Notes under the pieces: generated by a model
Seen by the model: the letters and a program-made list of their open reading frames with translations, nothing else
The model's database searches: none
What the model was told of the DNA's origin: nothing
Shown here: piece by piece, positions 48,700-62,499 of the stretch
Position numbering within the stretch: the stretch's first letter is position 1
Layout: every line of letters begins with the position of its first letter
NCBI RefSeq assembly: GCF_026745355.1
Contig: NC_079205.1
Location: 64,728,084 to 64,792,083, forward strand
DNA: 64,000 nucleotides
From: Beta vulgaris subsp. vulgaris
Taxonomy: Eukaryota; Streptophyta; Magnoliopsida; Caryophyllales; Amaranthaceae
Direction of reading: 5' to 3'
Position numbers and translations under genes: made by a program

Positions 48700-50160
48700 A
48701 TAGATAGTTGTTCAAAGTTTCCTAAATAATAAGTCTCTAAATATAACTTTATAAGAGAAAGTTTATGAATCATTAAATTGTTTATAGTCAATGTTTTGAA
48801 GTACTTTCCATATTATTTGAAATTCCCAATTTATGTATATGAATATGATAATAGTATACTTTAATTTATATGTAGCTTCCTTAAGTAGATGCTAACACAA
48901 TGTCACTTTTGAAAAACATGATGAAGACACATATCTAGAGAAAAGAAAATTCAAAACAGGAAAGAGTTTCACTCAGGGTGCATGATTACAGCCGAAAACC
49001 CTAGAAACTATGTCGCTAAGCCCTCCCCCCACCTGCCACAACCAATAACAAGAATAGAAGTATGGAACCTACGGTTACCCTTCCCATATCTCACACTCTT
49101 ACCATAGATCCTTACTGTTAAAATTATGTTTAAAATACTCTAATGCAATGGAGTAAAGCCTCTTGGTATGGTAGATAACAATTCTATAATCTGGGCAGCA
49201 CCCAACCTCACCAGTTGTATCCCCTTACTAAACAGGGTCTCCCCTCTTGTTGTTTGTTCATGTTTAGAGAGATAAGGAAAGAGGGAGATGGATAAGACAG
49301 GAGGGATTGAAGAAAGGTAGTGTTTGTTTAAGGGGTTGGCATAAAAGGGAGGATAAGAATAGGGATTAAAAAAACCTCTTGTCCCACCAATTAATATAAG
49401 AGGAAAGGATAACTAAAGTGAAGAAAACTAGAAAAGACAAGTTCACCCTTAATGAGAACGAAGAAAGGAGCGAAGCAAGTGAGAGATAATAAGGGTATTT
49501 CAATTACATTGTAATTTATCCTAATTTTATTTCCAACATACACCAATAAAGGAAAAAATCTTGTTTTCACTTTATTCCGCCCATTAGTTCCCAATCCTTA
49601 TCCCATTCTCTTATCACCGTTATCTCTATCCCTTATGCCAAATGCCTTGTCCTTCCCCTTCCTTAAAAGGAAAAACCAACAATGTGACATGAGATCACAT
49701 AAGTAGTCAAATCTATCAAGAAAACTGAACACCAAGCTCCAAGTAAAAACTTCTTTGCAATGTTCTCCCCTATATTATAGTCCTATACAGAACACAGAAC
49801 ACAGCCCCTATAAATCAAAGGCATACTTACAACTTGTGTGTTATTCTTGTGGCATATCGCATATGCACCATATGGCTAATAAGGCATGCATTATCCTCCA
49901 ACAGAAACAAGATCTCAAGTTGTCCAAAGTTTATTTGAAGTTAAGACCAGCTCCCACATTGCGACCCACAACAAACTACTTGATACAAATATTATCAACT
50001 CTTTTCAGCAAGTAAAAATGTACAATAGCATCAATGTGGAGTGCCAATATACGTACACAACTCCCGATGATCGTGCTACTTTTAAACCCCAGACTTGACT
50101 TGATGAAGAGAGTTCTAGTATACTGACATGAATATGTAGAGTGGTGGGCATCATAGATTG
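48700..50160. other. Intergenic, no gene recognised
   Basis: No frame or repeat with recognisable character was found; the region at 49250-49670 is purine-rich. Confidence 0.45.
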
Positions 50161-50162
50161 AT

Positions 50163-50771
50163 GTAGAAATGGCCACTGGTGCGGGACCAGCGGGCTGGTC
50201 CGCCAGACCTAGAAGGCTGGGCTGAGATTTCACGGCCCAGGATCGGACTGTGAAATTCACGGTTTGGGCGGGATGGTACACGAATTGAAAATCTCGGCTC
50301 ACACCAGTTTGTTACCGTTTTCACGGTTCGGGTGCAGCTCTAAAGGTTCGCGGGCCTAGCTGGCGGGCCGGCATGACTTTTTCCCAAAAATATTTAATCA
50401 TTGGAATCATTTATTATTGTTACATAAAACCTTTAAAATTAATTAAAAATATATAAAATTATTAATATTAATGAATAATTTCATTATTTTTGAACTTGAC
50501 TAAAATATATACAATTTGATTATAATAAATATTAAATTTGGTTTAGTAGTTATTTGGATTGGGTTGGGTTGGTCCGGTTCATGGACTGCACCGGACAGTT
50601 TTAGTAGCGGGCTTTCGTAGGTTGAGCTTAAAAAATCTGGCTCACGGCCACCCACCATTTTCACGGTTCAAGTCGGGATGGAACAGGCTTTTCGCGGGCT
50701 CGGCGCACACGGCCCAAGAGGCAAGTTAGGCTAAATGGGCTAGATTGGTCTACACGGTTGGCCATCTGTAG
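50163..50771. mobile_element. Non-autonomous element with GGCC-rich arms
   Basis: The left end TAGAAATGGCCACTGG and the reversed right end TACAGATGGCCAACCG are inverted. Both arms, about 50180-50380 and 50565-50760, are unusually GC-rich with GGCGGGCC and TTTCACGG(T/C)(T/C) words, while the centre is AT-rich. No transposase is seen. The superfamily is uncertain (hAT-like guess). Confidence 0.5.
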
Positions 50772-50774
50772 ATT

Positions 50775-52734
50775 TATGTCGATAAGGTGGCAAGGCAAAA
50801 TTTACCCAAAGAAAGAAAAAAAAAGGTCAATGAGCAAGAAATAATACTTGTAAACCAAACATTCGGATCAGGAACTCAATCATATTCAATAAATAATTAT
50901 TTGAGACATTGCTCGTGCAGTGAACCCAATTCAGCAATAAAGATCCATTTTCTGGCAAACAAGATTAATTAGAAATTTAGAACTCCTCACTACACTACTA
51001 CAGCCAGGTGAGAATATACCTGCTTCACTCCTCAAAACATGTTGGGTGCTTCTAGATTTTGGCATTGTTGCACCTGAACAAGGAGTAGAGTATATTGAAT
51101 AATAGAAAGCAATCAGCCAAAAAGCGAAGCATACATGACAATTATCACACTTTTAACCAACTTCTGTAAAACCATTTTCGTCCTTTCTAAAGCAGGTGAT
51201 TGAAAAGGACTGTACACTGATTAAATACAGTCGGCCAAAAGAATATAACCATCTATAAAACACATACTTACATGCCATAATTCCTGTCATAATTCCTCTC
51301 AAGGATTGGCAGGCAACATATATTTTTTACAGTTCCGATTTCCAACCAACGGTAATTTCGAAAGGGTTGTCAACAGTTAGCACGAGATAAACATATATGC
51401 AAGATAGTCTCTGATTAGCTTAAATGTCAGTTATCCGCATGGAGCAAGCTCTCTAGGCATTCCTTAGTGAAGACTGAAGCCTTTAGCTCAATTGTGGTTC
51501 AACCACATACCATGACCAACAGCGGAATAAGCACATTTTCTGGAATGAGGCCACAAAAATGCTAACAAAACTGCATAATGTAAGGCTGTCTATTAGTGCT
51601 AAAAAAATCAAATGGAAGCTGCTTGCATTAGATTTTAGGAATCATACTAATTTTTTGGCAGTGATACTACTTATATAAGCATCCTCACTCTGTTTAATTT
51701 CGAAAGAAATGAGTATGCAGTGATTAGCAGATTCTGTGAATAAAGAGAAAGATATCGGTGAAGAGATTTCTTGTATTCTTACAATCTTTGATAGTGCTAT
51801 AAATAGAAAACGAAAAAACTGAAAACACTAGGGAACACTAGGTGCAAATTAGGTGAACATCATGATTCTAATGTACACAACAGGAAGAATCTCAATACTC
51901 CACCAACCCAAAAGATGAAACAACAGCATCTTTGCTTAATGATTGATAACCTACCTCGTTTACCATAAGTCGATAACCATTATGTTCTTAGTTCTGTACT
52001 TGACTGCGGTAAACAACAAACAGCACCCAGAGAATGAAAACTGTTTATACATTAAAAGATGTTAGTCATCACTTTGCATGACGCTAACAATATCTTAAGA
52101 CAGTGGATATACAAAGTAAAAATAAATCCAACAAGGACCTGGGGTGGTCAGTTACTCAGTCATGATCTGTAAAAATGCCTAGTCATAAGTGGAAGTGGAA
52201 ATTTCAGATATGATAAGAAAAAGAGCAGCAAACTGCAATACATGTTGAAAAAGGGGTACAGGGAAACAAGCTAGCATAGACTTACCACAATAAATTCATC
52301 TCTTTCTGAACCTCCTTTCTCTACTCACCGGCCTTATTCAAACCCTGAAATGACCAAACAAAATGCCTTATTCCTGATTAGAGACATGGCAGGCGCTATC
52401 ATGAGCAAAAACTTCCAGATAAAACAATAGTAAGTTCAATCAATAGATAGATGCACGGAACTATCTCTATTTGAAGCAAATGAAAACCAATTATAAAAAG
52501 CCATAAATTAAAACCCGGATGTTTGAGACATCCTTTAAACGATAACACAATATAAGAAATATAAAATTTTCAAGTTGATTGGATTCTGAATAACCTGATT
52601 GAAGATTAATCGCCACTATTAACATATGGTTTCTAATAAAGTAGTAGCACTAAGTCACTTCTTCCTTGTCTCTCAAATTTCCATCCATGACAAACTTCCA
52701 AATCCAGTTATACATAATACATTGCGCCTTTTGA
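50775..52734. other. Non-coding DNA, introns of the candidate minus transcript
   Basis: Apart from the exon candidates 51020-51073 and 52286-52344 (minus) nothing was recognised. Confidence 0.4.
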
Positions 52735-54122
52735 ACATTGCAGTAAATTTGTCTTTACGAAGAAAGAAATCACACTGTTTTTTCCGTCTTCGACATTACT
52801 ACTGCCGAAAGTGCATCCGATATAATCTAGTACAGCAAAATCTTGCAATTAATTAAGACTTCTAACCAACTGACAATGTCTGAGAAAAATCCACATGAAC
52901 ATACTATGAGGAAATGACCTCTACTTAGCTGCGTTAATCGAGAACTGAATTCACACAAACACATAATAAACTCACTCGTAGACAAAGAAACTAGACGCAA
53001 TTTCAACGATTAATTTTGAAATTCAAACTAATTAAGTTTCATTCAAGTAATTCAAGTAGAGTGATTAGAGATTTTACCAAACATTGCAGTAAATTTGTCA
53101 TTTATGAAGAAAAATCACACTGTTTTTTCCATCTTCTACATTACTACTGCCTAAAAGTGCATCCAGTAGAATCTAGCACAGCAATATCTTGCAATTAATT
53201 AAGACTTCTAACCAACTGACAATGTCTGAGAAAAATCCACATGAACATACTATGAGGAAATGACCTCTACTTAGCTGCGTTAATCGAGAACTGAATTCAC
53301 ACACACACATAATAAACTCACTCGTAGACAAAGAAACTAGATGCAATTTCAACGATTAATTTTGAAATTCAAACTAATTAAGTTTCATTCAAGTAATTCA
53401 AGTAGAGTGATTAGAGATTTTACCAAACATTGCAGTAAATTTGTCATTTATGAAGAAAAATCACACTGTTTTTTCCATCTTCTACATTACTACTGCCTAA
53501 AAGTGCATCCAGTAGAATCTAGCACAGCAATATCTTGCAATTAATTAAGACTTCTAACCAACTGACAATGTCTGAGAAAAATCCACATGAACATACTATG
53601 AGGAAATGACCTCTACTTAGCTGCGTTAATCGAGAACTGAATTCACACAAACACATAATAAACTCACTCGTAGACAAAGAAACTAGATGCAATTTCAACG
53701 ATTAATTTTGAAATTCAAACTAATTAAGTTTCATTCAAGTAATTCAAGTAGAGTGATTAGAGATTTTACCAAACATTGCAGTAAATTTGTCATTTATGAA
53801 GAAAAATCACACTGTTTTTTCCATCTTCGACATTACTACTGCCTAAAAGTGCATCCAGTAGAATCTAGCAAAGCAAAATCTTGCCACTAATTAAGACTTC
53901 TAGCCAACTGACAATGTCTGAGAAAATCCACATGAGCATACTATGAGGAAATGACCTCTACTTAGCTACATTAATCGAGAACTGAATTCACACAAACACA
54001 TAATAAACTCACTCGTAGACAAAGAAGATAGACGCAATTACAACGATTAATTTTGAAATTCAAACTAATTAAGTTTCATACACGTAATTCAAGTTGAGTG
54101 ATCAGAGATTTTACCGATAATG
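52735..54122. repeat. 346-bp tandem array, four units
   Basis: The marker ATTGCAGTAAATTTGTC starts at 52737, 53083, 53429 and 53775, exactly 346 bp apart. Units 2 and 3 are almost identical; units 1 and 4 are more diverged, as expected if the inner units arose last by unequal crossing-over. The near-identical 60-67-codon frames at 53016, 53341 and 53687 repeat with the array and are not genes. Each unit carries a TTTGGTAAAATC donor-like word (minus strand), and the outer edge adjoins the leader region of the proposed minus transcript. Confidence 0.95.
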
Positions 54123-54394
54123 CAGCTCCTAAAAGCAAAATTGTCAAGAATGTTGGCGATCATAAACCCTAGGTATATGTGTTTCTTCGATTTCAATTTT
54201 GGAATTGATAATCGTATACCTCGTTCCGAAACCCTAATTCGAGGTAACAGATAGTTCGAAATTAAGATTAATCAAAAGTTCTTGAAGGAGATATGTGAAG
54301 ACGATAGAGAGGGAGGAGAAGGTAATATGTTCGTACCTCACAATGGCGGGAATTGGAAGAAAAGAGTGAGACTGAACTGCTCAATGAAAGTGTA

Positions 54395-54405
54395 AAATAT
54401 ATACC
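54395..54405 (-). promoter_or_regulatory. TATA box of the candidate minus transcript
   Basis: On the minus strand TATATATTTTA is followed about 30 bp later by leader-like sequence and then a good splice donor (54336). CCCTAA-type words within 200 bp fit a plant 5' region. This is the strongest single sign of a minus-strand gene here. Confidence 0.45.
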
Positions 54406-54409
54406 CCTA

Positions 54410-56545
54410 CTATCGGAGTTGAAAGATGAGCGGTAACTTTATTCTTCTTTTTAAATTAATACTCAGAGTAGGTATTATAGTTTTCTTTTCTAGTTAATGG
54501 TATATTGGTCAAAAAGGGTGGATATTAAAGTTCTCATATGAAGTACTAGTGTTATACAAACATTGTGCGTAATGCGTGTTAAATCAAAGAATGAGTAGTA
54601 AATTGCTGGTAACTGATTTGTGGTTTATTAGATCAGTTTTTCCCTTTTTATTTTAAATTTTAAAACAGTGGAATGGTAAGTGTTGTATTTTTTTTTTAGT
54701 TAAGGGTATATTGATTAAATATAAGAAAAATGTCCTCAAAAGTGTCCATATAAAATAAAGATAAAAGATATATTTCTCTTTAGCATAAATATTTCATAAA
54801 TGTATCATGTACTTAAGTAGAGTCGTCGGTTTCTAACCCGAAACTAGTAAAATTGATCAAAATAATGGTTAATTCAATCTAAGATAGCCATGAACCAATT
54901 ATAATAATGATCCTAAGTTAACATGAAAAAACTCGTCAATATATCAAAATCAATCACGAACCAACTGGGACGCAACCCCAACATGAAAATAACATGTGCA
55001 CAACCTGATTAAAAGCTATCGATTTGAACACGATCATATCCATTCAAATTTCGATATGAAATGGCATGTCAAATATTGACTTGTAACCCTAATCCTAATT
55101 AACAGTAATACCAGGTCAAATTGGCTTGTTTCGACCCATACACTTAGCCCCAATAGGGACCGGTCACAACCAAACCGTGTGTTAAAAGTCGGAGCTGACA
55201 CCTCTATATATAAGGATGACATATTTCGTTCCTTTATACATAATTGACAATACGAAGGTTAGAATATATATGAATGATATATGTAGATGACAAACGAAAA
55301 TGAACAAATAGGTTGGAGTTATGTGGGGATCATACGTCAGAAAAAATCTTGTCTCAAACATGTAGCAAATGAAAATAAATGAAGGGATTAAGTTATTCTT
55401 TCGATACGTAAAAGGCGGTAATTTGTATCTATAAATATTATTAAAGCGCGTGGGGAAACAATGCACGTCGCTATGTGTCCCTCCTTCTTATACATTGACG
55501 TGGTAAATCTCAATGTTATGCTCTTAACACTACTTTATGACTTAGGCTTGTGATAAAGTGTCAATTCCAATATATACATCATTTTTCTCTTATTCGATTA
55601 CCCAAGACATGACCCGAGCCCAACAACTAGTGCGCGTAGAATTTTGTGAATCGCTTCATGGTCTTCAACAAGAAATTGGATTACTTAAGCAAATAGTTTT
55701 GGATTATTTTTCAACGCAAAACAAGTACATATGTTAATGGAACATATCTCGTTGTTATTGCACCAAAAGGAAAGTAGATTTTTATATAACCTAAATATGA
55801 CGTTCGTCATTCAGTCGTATTAAAGGCTTAGCGTTGGCCAAACTCAAAAAAATGGTCAAGTTTACCCTAAACCTTTCATGCCAACCTATATTGAGGTCGT
55901 ATGCCTACACATCAAAATTAGTTACTTTTTCTCATACTTTTGTATACCAACATTTACGCCTCACGTCATATCATGCTTTCATATCATTCTAATGCAACCT
56001 AAACAATAACACCACACAAACATACAATACGCACGACTTCTTATCTATCTCATTTCATTGCCTTATCTTAAATCAATTGGACTCAACGTAGTGCCATCTT
56101 CCATCGTTTTTAACATGATTCAAAAATCAATCAAATATATTGGGAACATGATAATTTTGAAAACTGACAACTAAAAAGTAAAAATCACTTTTCATGGTTT
56201 CCTATTTTTAGTTTTTAGTTTCAAAAAAACTGAAAACTGAAAACAAAACACGATAACAAACGGACCCTTAGCTAGAACAACCACTTGTATAGTTCTAAGT
56301 GCACCTTCAAAACGAGACACCCATGCCCATCGCCCCATCCCAATCACTCCCAACGTTCACTTCTCACATATTCAAACATTCCCTCCAAAACAATAAAATC
56401 CAAAACATGAACAACATTTCAAATAACAAAAGAAAACTCCCCATTTTCGATTCCTCTTCATTAAATCAAACTCAAACAAAAACATAAATTCTCTCTCTTC
56501 TCCAATTATTACAACAACATTCAAAATTAAACACTTGAAATTCCC
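54410..56545. other. Intergenic between two promoters
   Basis: It lies between the minus-strand TATA box and the plus-strand start at 56546. No gene was recognised. A short fold-back (TTAGTTTTTAGTTTC / GAAAACTGAAAAC) lies at about 56210-56250. Confidence 0.5.
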
Positions 56546-59500
56546 ATGGAAGCCGCCGATGCAGAAGCGGCGGCTTTCAAGCCGGCTCATCTAGTAACTC
56601 TCTCTCCTATACCTTCTCCTTCACTCAACTCTCGTCGGCTCTCAAGCCGATTCACCAAGCCGAGCAGCCCAATTCGAGCCGGCTCAAAGAAGAAACTTAC
56701 GGCTCCACCATTGGCTTGGATTTCTCTTCAAGGCCGACTTGTTGGCGCCGAAGAAGCTACCTCGGCTACAACTATCGGCGGCTTAAGCCGAGAAGAAGCC
56801 GTGTGTTGGGAGCTTTTTAGCCCTATTCACCGTGTTCTTATTGTTGCTGTCGTTGCTGTTGCTGCCGCTAAATGCGAGAAAAATCGCCAGATTGTTCAGC
56901 TTAGAAATTGTGTCAAATTAAGGGTTTGTAGAATTCTCACATTTTATCCGTTTTTTTGTTCGTCTTATACTCGAATTATGATAGGTATATTATATTAGAG
57001 TCCTAGACTAATAGGTACACGAGTATAATTTTCTTATGATATTAGGTAAGTATATAATATACTTACGGTAACTCTAATATCTTCCTCTCATTTTATATGG
57101 GTTTGCAACAATTTTTGATTTTTATTAGTGGGGTTTGATTTGAATTTATTTTTATAGGAAAAGTGAGGTCAATTGTGGCCTTGTGGGGTATTCTTTGTTG
57201 TTTGTTGGTTTTTTATATGATTCTTTGAAGTTTGTTGTAAATTTTAGTTGATATTTGGTCCTATGTTACTTACTCTGACAACTTGATTTACCACAAATTC
57301 GACATGACATTTTACTTGGATACTTGATTTCTTTTTCTACAAAATAGCCATGTGGAACACTTGAATACTAGTATCGGAGTAGACACTTTATCGTGGCTGG
57401 GTAACATAGATTTGGTCAAAATTGTTGGTGGGACTCCTGGATAAAAGTATTGTTAGTTAAAATTATGTAGGGTTTAGTTTATTATTGTTAATTTTACTTG
57501 GAAAATTATTATATGAACTGAGAGTGAAATTTGAAAAGTGATGACATGGATGATGATGGTGATGATCTTAAAAGTGGGTAGCTTTTCAATGGTTAGGAGT
57601 TTAGGACTGTTTGAAGGTCCTTTTTTGTTGCCTTCCTTTGTCACTTGAGAAATTTGCATTGTGTGTGTGGTAACTTTTGTGAAAAACAGGAGTGTTAAGA
57701 TAAGCTAAAATTTTGGCCATTTAGCACCTGTTACGAGTGTTTTACTCGATCAAGCACGATTTTCTACAGAGCCTGAAACATAAGAAGCCAAATTCTTTTG
57801 CGACATGTTTGATAGTCGGTAATAAATGGTGGCAATGACAATGAATCTATCATCATTTATTATCGGCTAGCAAACGAGCTGTAAAATGTGAATGTGAATA
57901 AGTAAATAGGAAGTGCACTCTTTTGAGTTATTAGTACTATAATGCTGAAAGTTGTGAGATGTTCAACTTGTTTTTTTTTACTACCTTTGCAGGATGAGAT
58001 TTTGATGAGCATGCAGCAAAAGCTTGATGACTTGTGTGAGCAAATGAATTGTATGAAAGATCAATCTCAAGAAGTAACTGAATTGTCAGCATCCAAGAAT
58101 CTAGATTTCTCATCAAGGAGATTATCTTTCCCTGGTAAATCTGACTCTATTTGCACTGACTGTTGGTTCTGTGACCAACGTCGAGTTGAGTTGGATGATT
58201 TATCGGTGAGACTCTGGCATTTGCCTAATTCATTTCTTCTGTTCATAGTTTTAGTTCGTTGCTCAGCGATGATTAATCGAGCAAAGACTTAAAACTAATT
58301 CCAGTTTCAAGAAAAAAAGAGAGGAGATGAACAATAGAGAGGTTCAAGGGAACACAAGTTTGTATCTGTCAGACTTGTTAGAAGTTGAATTTAAGTTCAC
58401 TTGTTTGCCTGTGATGTACCAGGGAAATTCATTTGTGAAGGCTGCTACTGGTGACGAGATGTTAAAAAATACTCTCTCCGTTTCTAATGAAGCATTACAA
58501 GAAGAACGCCGCATGTCAGATCTATCTGACTGGGCTTCAAGCATCACCTCTGCTGCAGATATACAAGTAAGATATCACTAAACAGCAATTTGCTAATTGG
58601 AGAACAAAGTGTATATTAACGCTACTACCTTTACTAGTTGTATACCTGTATCGTGTGTTTGTTAGTAAGGGTACTAAAGTTAATGAACCCTTTTGTTTTG
58701 TTCTCCACATAATAGTGAGGTGAAATGCCCAACTCTACAAGTAATTCAATAATCATGGTGTTTTTCTAGTTTCTTTCTTTTTAATGTATATGCATCTGAT
58801 TTTGAGCGATGTATGCTTATTATTTTCTTCCGGTCATGAAGTTTCTGTCGTTATATTGATTGTTAATATTGGTTTGGTTCTTAGCTAAACAACTTAGCTA
58901 TGGAGCAAGATACTCACAATCTTAAGAGGGAATGTGAAGAAAAGGATGCTGCTTTAAAAGAGCTTTCTGCTTTTATTTGCTCAAAAGATGCTGCCACATC
59001 TAAAGTAAGATGCCTCACGATTCATCCTTGCTTTTTCTTTATTATTGCATCAAGATGGCTCAGCAAAGTTCATTCTTTGACAGAGAATTGAAGAACTTGA
59101 AGAAGTTATCCGTCGAAAAAATACAATTATTACGAAGTTGAAGAAGGATTTGGCTGTTTTGGAACAGAAGGTACAACTTTTATTGCATTAAGTTTTCTTC
59201 TCGTAGACTCTTTCCAAAGCTTGATCCCTGATGTTTGCCTGCAATAAGGAGCTTAAGAACTTGGATTCGCTAGCCAGAAGCAACTTGTGAAGTGACATTA
59301 TGCCTCAATAGTCCTGTTCTTGTGAGATTAAAATAATTGAAGAACTTCATGGTTTTCATATGAGTACACAAGATCACTAGGATTGAAAAGAAGATAAGGT
59401 GAATTTAGTAAACACCTCAAAACATTAGGAGTTTCTTGCTGTTACATGCTTCATATAATTACATGTTACACACTGAATTATACTCCATTTAGGGGATTAT

Positions 59501-60242
59501 CATTGAAGTTTAGTAGTAACAAGTTATGCTCTTTAACTTGGTTCCGCTATGAAAAAATAAATATTTTTTGGTTCCGCCCCTGCATCTTCAATGTCTTAGT
59601 TGTAAATTAACGTATACCAAATATAGTCTGTCGCGGTTGTAAGTTACCAGTTTTCTGTTGGTGAATTCTTTCTTTTTGTCTTTCCTGAAATTTAGATTTT
59701 AGACTCATCACTTTTTTCTCCTAAAACAATGTTAACTTACAATTGAGACAGAGGAAGGATCCACAAAACTAAAGCTTACCTTGTTACAGGTAGTAAGCCT
59801 AACAAGAAGTAGAAGGCGTTCATTTTCTGGGCCAAGCATAGAAAAGAAAGAGCTACCTACAATGTCAGACAATCTGCTCTATGATATGGATAGCCCGTCG
59901 TCTGATTCAGACTGCTCTTCCAAGAAGCAGAATACCTCTGAAGTAGTAGTAGACGCTCCAATGAACACCCCAGTGCAAAACAGCCATTCATGTGAGAATG
60001 TAACAAAGATAAACCAGAAAGTGGCACTAGCGAAAATTACATCATACTCTACAAAGCTGCCTCTTCAGATCCCAAAATCCAGACCTGTTACCCCCCTTAA
60101 GGAGAAGTCATTGAATGAAAGACATGAAATAACAGCTTCTCCAATGCTAAACCAGGTTTCGACAAGTATAGGTTCGCGGAATAGCAGGAGACGAACTCAG
60201 ACTGGATCCAAAGATGCAGCCTCACTGAAGAGATGGATGTAG
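56546..60242 (+). CDS. Conserved plant coiled-coil protein of unknown function, six exons
   Basis: Exons: 56546-56923, 57993-58205, 58423-58566, 58885-59004, 59084-59170, 59790-60242. All borders are GT..AG, every junction is in phase 0, and the product is 464 aa. The N-terminus has a Ser/Pro motif (LSPIPSPSLNSRRLS), then PPLAWISLQGRLVGAEEA and EEAVCWELFSPIHRVLIVAV with a hydrophobic stretch at about 97-109 (VLIVAVVAVAAAK), too short and charged at its end to be a sure membrane span. Residues 127-150 (MQQKLDDLCEQMN) and 246-314 (YNLKRECEEKD-like, then IEELEEVIRRKNTIITKLKKDL) are predicted coiled coils. Three cysteines in CTDCWFC (180, 183, 186) could bind metal. The basic, Ser-rich C-terminus ends in KRWM. 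I recognise the block order as conserved among plants but know no function. Exon 1 is GC-rich and supports the first Met. Confidence 0.88.
57261..57409. mobile_element. CTATGTTAC-type MITE in intron 1
   Basis: CTATGTTACTTACTC at the left and GGCTGGGTAACATAG at the right form an inverted repeat (11 terminal bases nearly perfect). It lies inside intron 1 of the coiled-coil gene and is the clearest of three related copies. Confidence 0.6.
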
Positions 60243-60506
60243 TAAGGTATTGAAAGTACAAAGTTGGGTTTCATAGCCCATGGCACATATGTTGGAATGA
60301 TAATTTGCTATAACACAGAAGAATGTGTCTTTATTAGCGTTATCAACATGGTAAGTTATGGTAGAACTATGTTATTCTAAGACAATCTTAGTGGTAATAT
60401 ACTTGCTCTTCAGCTAAGCAATCCCCTATGATAGACCATGTGAACCAGTGATCTTAGTGGTACAAAATCTCTCTTCTTTTTTTTTTATAATCCAACGTCG
60501 TACTTA

Positions 60507-60853
60507 GAGCACCAACATTGGTATAGCTCTCCGACATTACTCTCCAATCCATTTCTCACTTTTTCTCTCCTCAAAATACTCCCAAGAGCACCCATTCGAA
60601 AACTACTAACAATGTTACTCTCCGATGAGCTATCCAATAATTAAAAAAAGGAAAATACCTATTTATCACTGACGTGTCATTGTATTATGCCAAGAGCATG
60701 CTCTCTCAATGCTCTTGGGGAGAGCATTTCTCCAAGTACTCTCCCTGAAGAGCAAACGGAGAGCACCTTGAGAGCACCAATGTTGGGGTAAAGTTGGCTC
60801 TCCATCTTCTCTCTCCTGGGAGAGCAACTTGGAGAGCATCAATGTTGGTCCTC
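60507..60853. mobile_element. PIF/Harbinger-like MITE (GAGCACCAACATTGG)
   Basis: GAGCACCAACATTGGTATAG follows TTA. The right end, reversed, is GAGGACCAACATTGATGCTC followed by TTG. Internal GCTCTCC words are shared with the element at 35459-36170, so both belong to one broader family. It lies about 265 bp past the coiled-coil gene, where it could lie in or near the 3' end of its transcript. Confidence 0.65.
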
Positions 60854-61370
60854 TTGGACTGAAAAATAAATAAATTATGAACAATTTGTTTTTTAAGGAC
60901 AACTAATCTAAGGTTTCAATGTCTTAAGTTGGGTATCTTATGAGAGCTCAACGGTGAGAAGTTATAGCTATAGGTTTCTACCAGAAGGATGTCATTGAAT
61001 CTATGAGCCATATTGGTATTAAAACTCCACTGATGCACATATTTATAGTATCAATGTTAATATTCTACAGGTTTTATAGTACCATGGGAAGAAATTATAG
61101 TATCATTCAATAGTTTAATGATTTTTAAGATCCATTAATTTTTTTGGTTGTAGTAGTGTTGGGAATCTAGGAGTATCAACTATTCTAGTCTAAGGATAAC
61201 ATAGAACTAGCCTTGATACACCCATTGTTTGAAAATCCACTCCCTTAAGTTTTTGCAAGTAGTTTGAGACTATTTTCATTGTTTAAAACAAGGAAATAAG
61301 AAGAATTCTTTTGTAAGGAGGGGAAGAAATTCGAGATTCTCCCTGCAAGGAGTATATAGCATGTGCACAT

Positions 61371-61587
61371 AACCAAGCTTGCTTGGTGGAGGTGGTAGGG
61401 AACTCACCTTGTGACTTGGTTGAACCCTACTATCTACTTGTGCTTGGGAGTAGGGATTCCCTTATATCTCCTACGCTCAAACATTGACTTGTGTAGTTGG
61501 ATTGGTTGACCTGAGCGAGATGCTAGTTCAGTAAGGTCTTTCTTCTTACCAATGGGTTCTCACTCGGGACCCCCCCCAAAAAAAAAA
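61371..61587 (+). mobile_element. tRNA-derived SINE
   Basis: GCTTGGTGGAGGTGGTAGGG resembles an A box and GGTTGAACCC (61419-61428) a B box. The 3' end TTCTTACCAATGGGTTCTCA runs into C8-A10 (61578-61587). A target duplication was not found. Confidence 0.65.
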
Positions 61588-61630
61588 TTACACCATTTTT
61601 ATTTTGTGCACTATTCACATCTTACACTTA

Positions 61631-61784
61631 GGGCCTGTTCTCCCCAGCTTATTTTCAGTTCAATTTAGTTCAGTTATGTTCAACTCTGGACAATACTTTT
61701 ACTCTCCCATATCACTATTCATTTCAGTTCAGTTCAGTTCGATTCAGTTCAGTTTAGCTATTTTATGTCGAAGAGAACAAATCC
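61631..61784. mobile_element. CTGAAC-rich Harbinger-like MITE, complete
   Basis: GGGCCTGTTCTC at the left and GAGAACAAATCC at the right are inverted, with TTA at 61628-61630 and 61785-61787. The interior is repeated CAGTTCAGTT and a conserved CATATCACTATTCA block, also present in the relic at 14417. Confidence 0.75.
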
Positions 61785-62330
61785 TTAGATTGTCTTTGGT
61801 GGTTTATATATTAGGGAAAACATAATTATGTGGGATCTTATTAGACTTGTGTCAATGTAAACTTGTTAATAATTAAAGATATTTATGGTTAAAAACTTGA
61901 AATCATACATGAACATATGTGAAAGTTAAACATCGTGCAACTATTTCTAAACGGAAGAAATTTATTTTATTAAAGTTTTAAACTTACTTTACTATCTCCT
62001 AATTTGCGTATCCTGTACTCGAACTTGTACCTTAACTAGATGAAACACGTTCGCTCGTCAACTTCTAGAAATTGGTCCAGGTCTCACCAAAACAGTTTGT
62101 ACATGAGAAAATGAGAATTGACATAGGTACAAAAGTGGAGCAAGTTTTAGAACATTGTGAATACAACTATATCAAAAATAAGGCGGCTAACTAGCCTATA
62201 ATATTGACTTTCAAACATATATTCCAATACTTTATTAGTCTAATGCATAATGATACTAATCGAGCAATTTCCAAGGATTGTGGATGATGACTGGATGAGA
62301 AAGCTGAAAGTCCTTGATTCCATATTATAT

Positions 62331-62482
62331 AATTAGAGGTGAAAGTTTGGTATACGGTTTAGATTAAGATTTCAATCCGAATCTAATTATTCGAACATAG
62401 TTTCAATCCGATCTGAATTACAAATTCGGATTGGATTGAATTGGATTTTGGATTTTACTCGAATAACTTCCATCCCTATCAC
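62331..62482. mobile_element. Possible relic of an AACCGAA-type fold-back element
   Basis: AGAGGTGAAAGTTTGG at the left and AACTTCCATCCCT at the right are loosely inverted. The interior has mirrored AATCCGAAT and ATTCGGATT words. It recalls the 24168-24728 element in design, not in detail. Confidence 0.35.
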
Positions 62483-62499
62483 CGAGGTATTGATGGAGA

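Noticed and set aside
53016..53890. Three near-identical 60-67-codon plus frames
   Set aside because: They recur only because of the 346-bp tandem array and resemble no protein.
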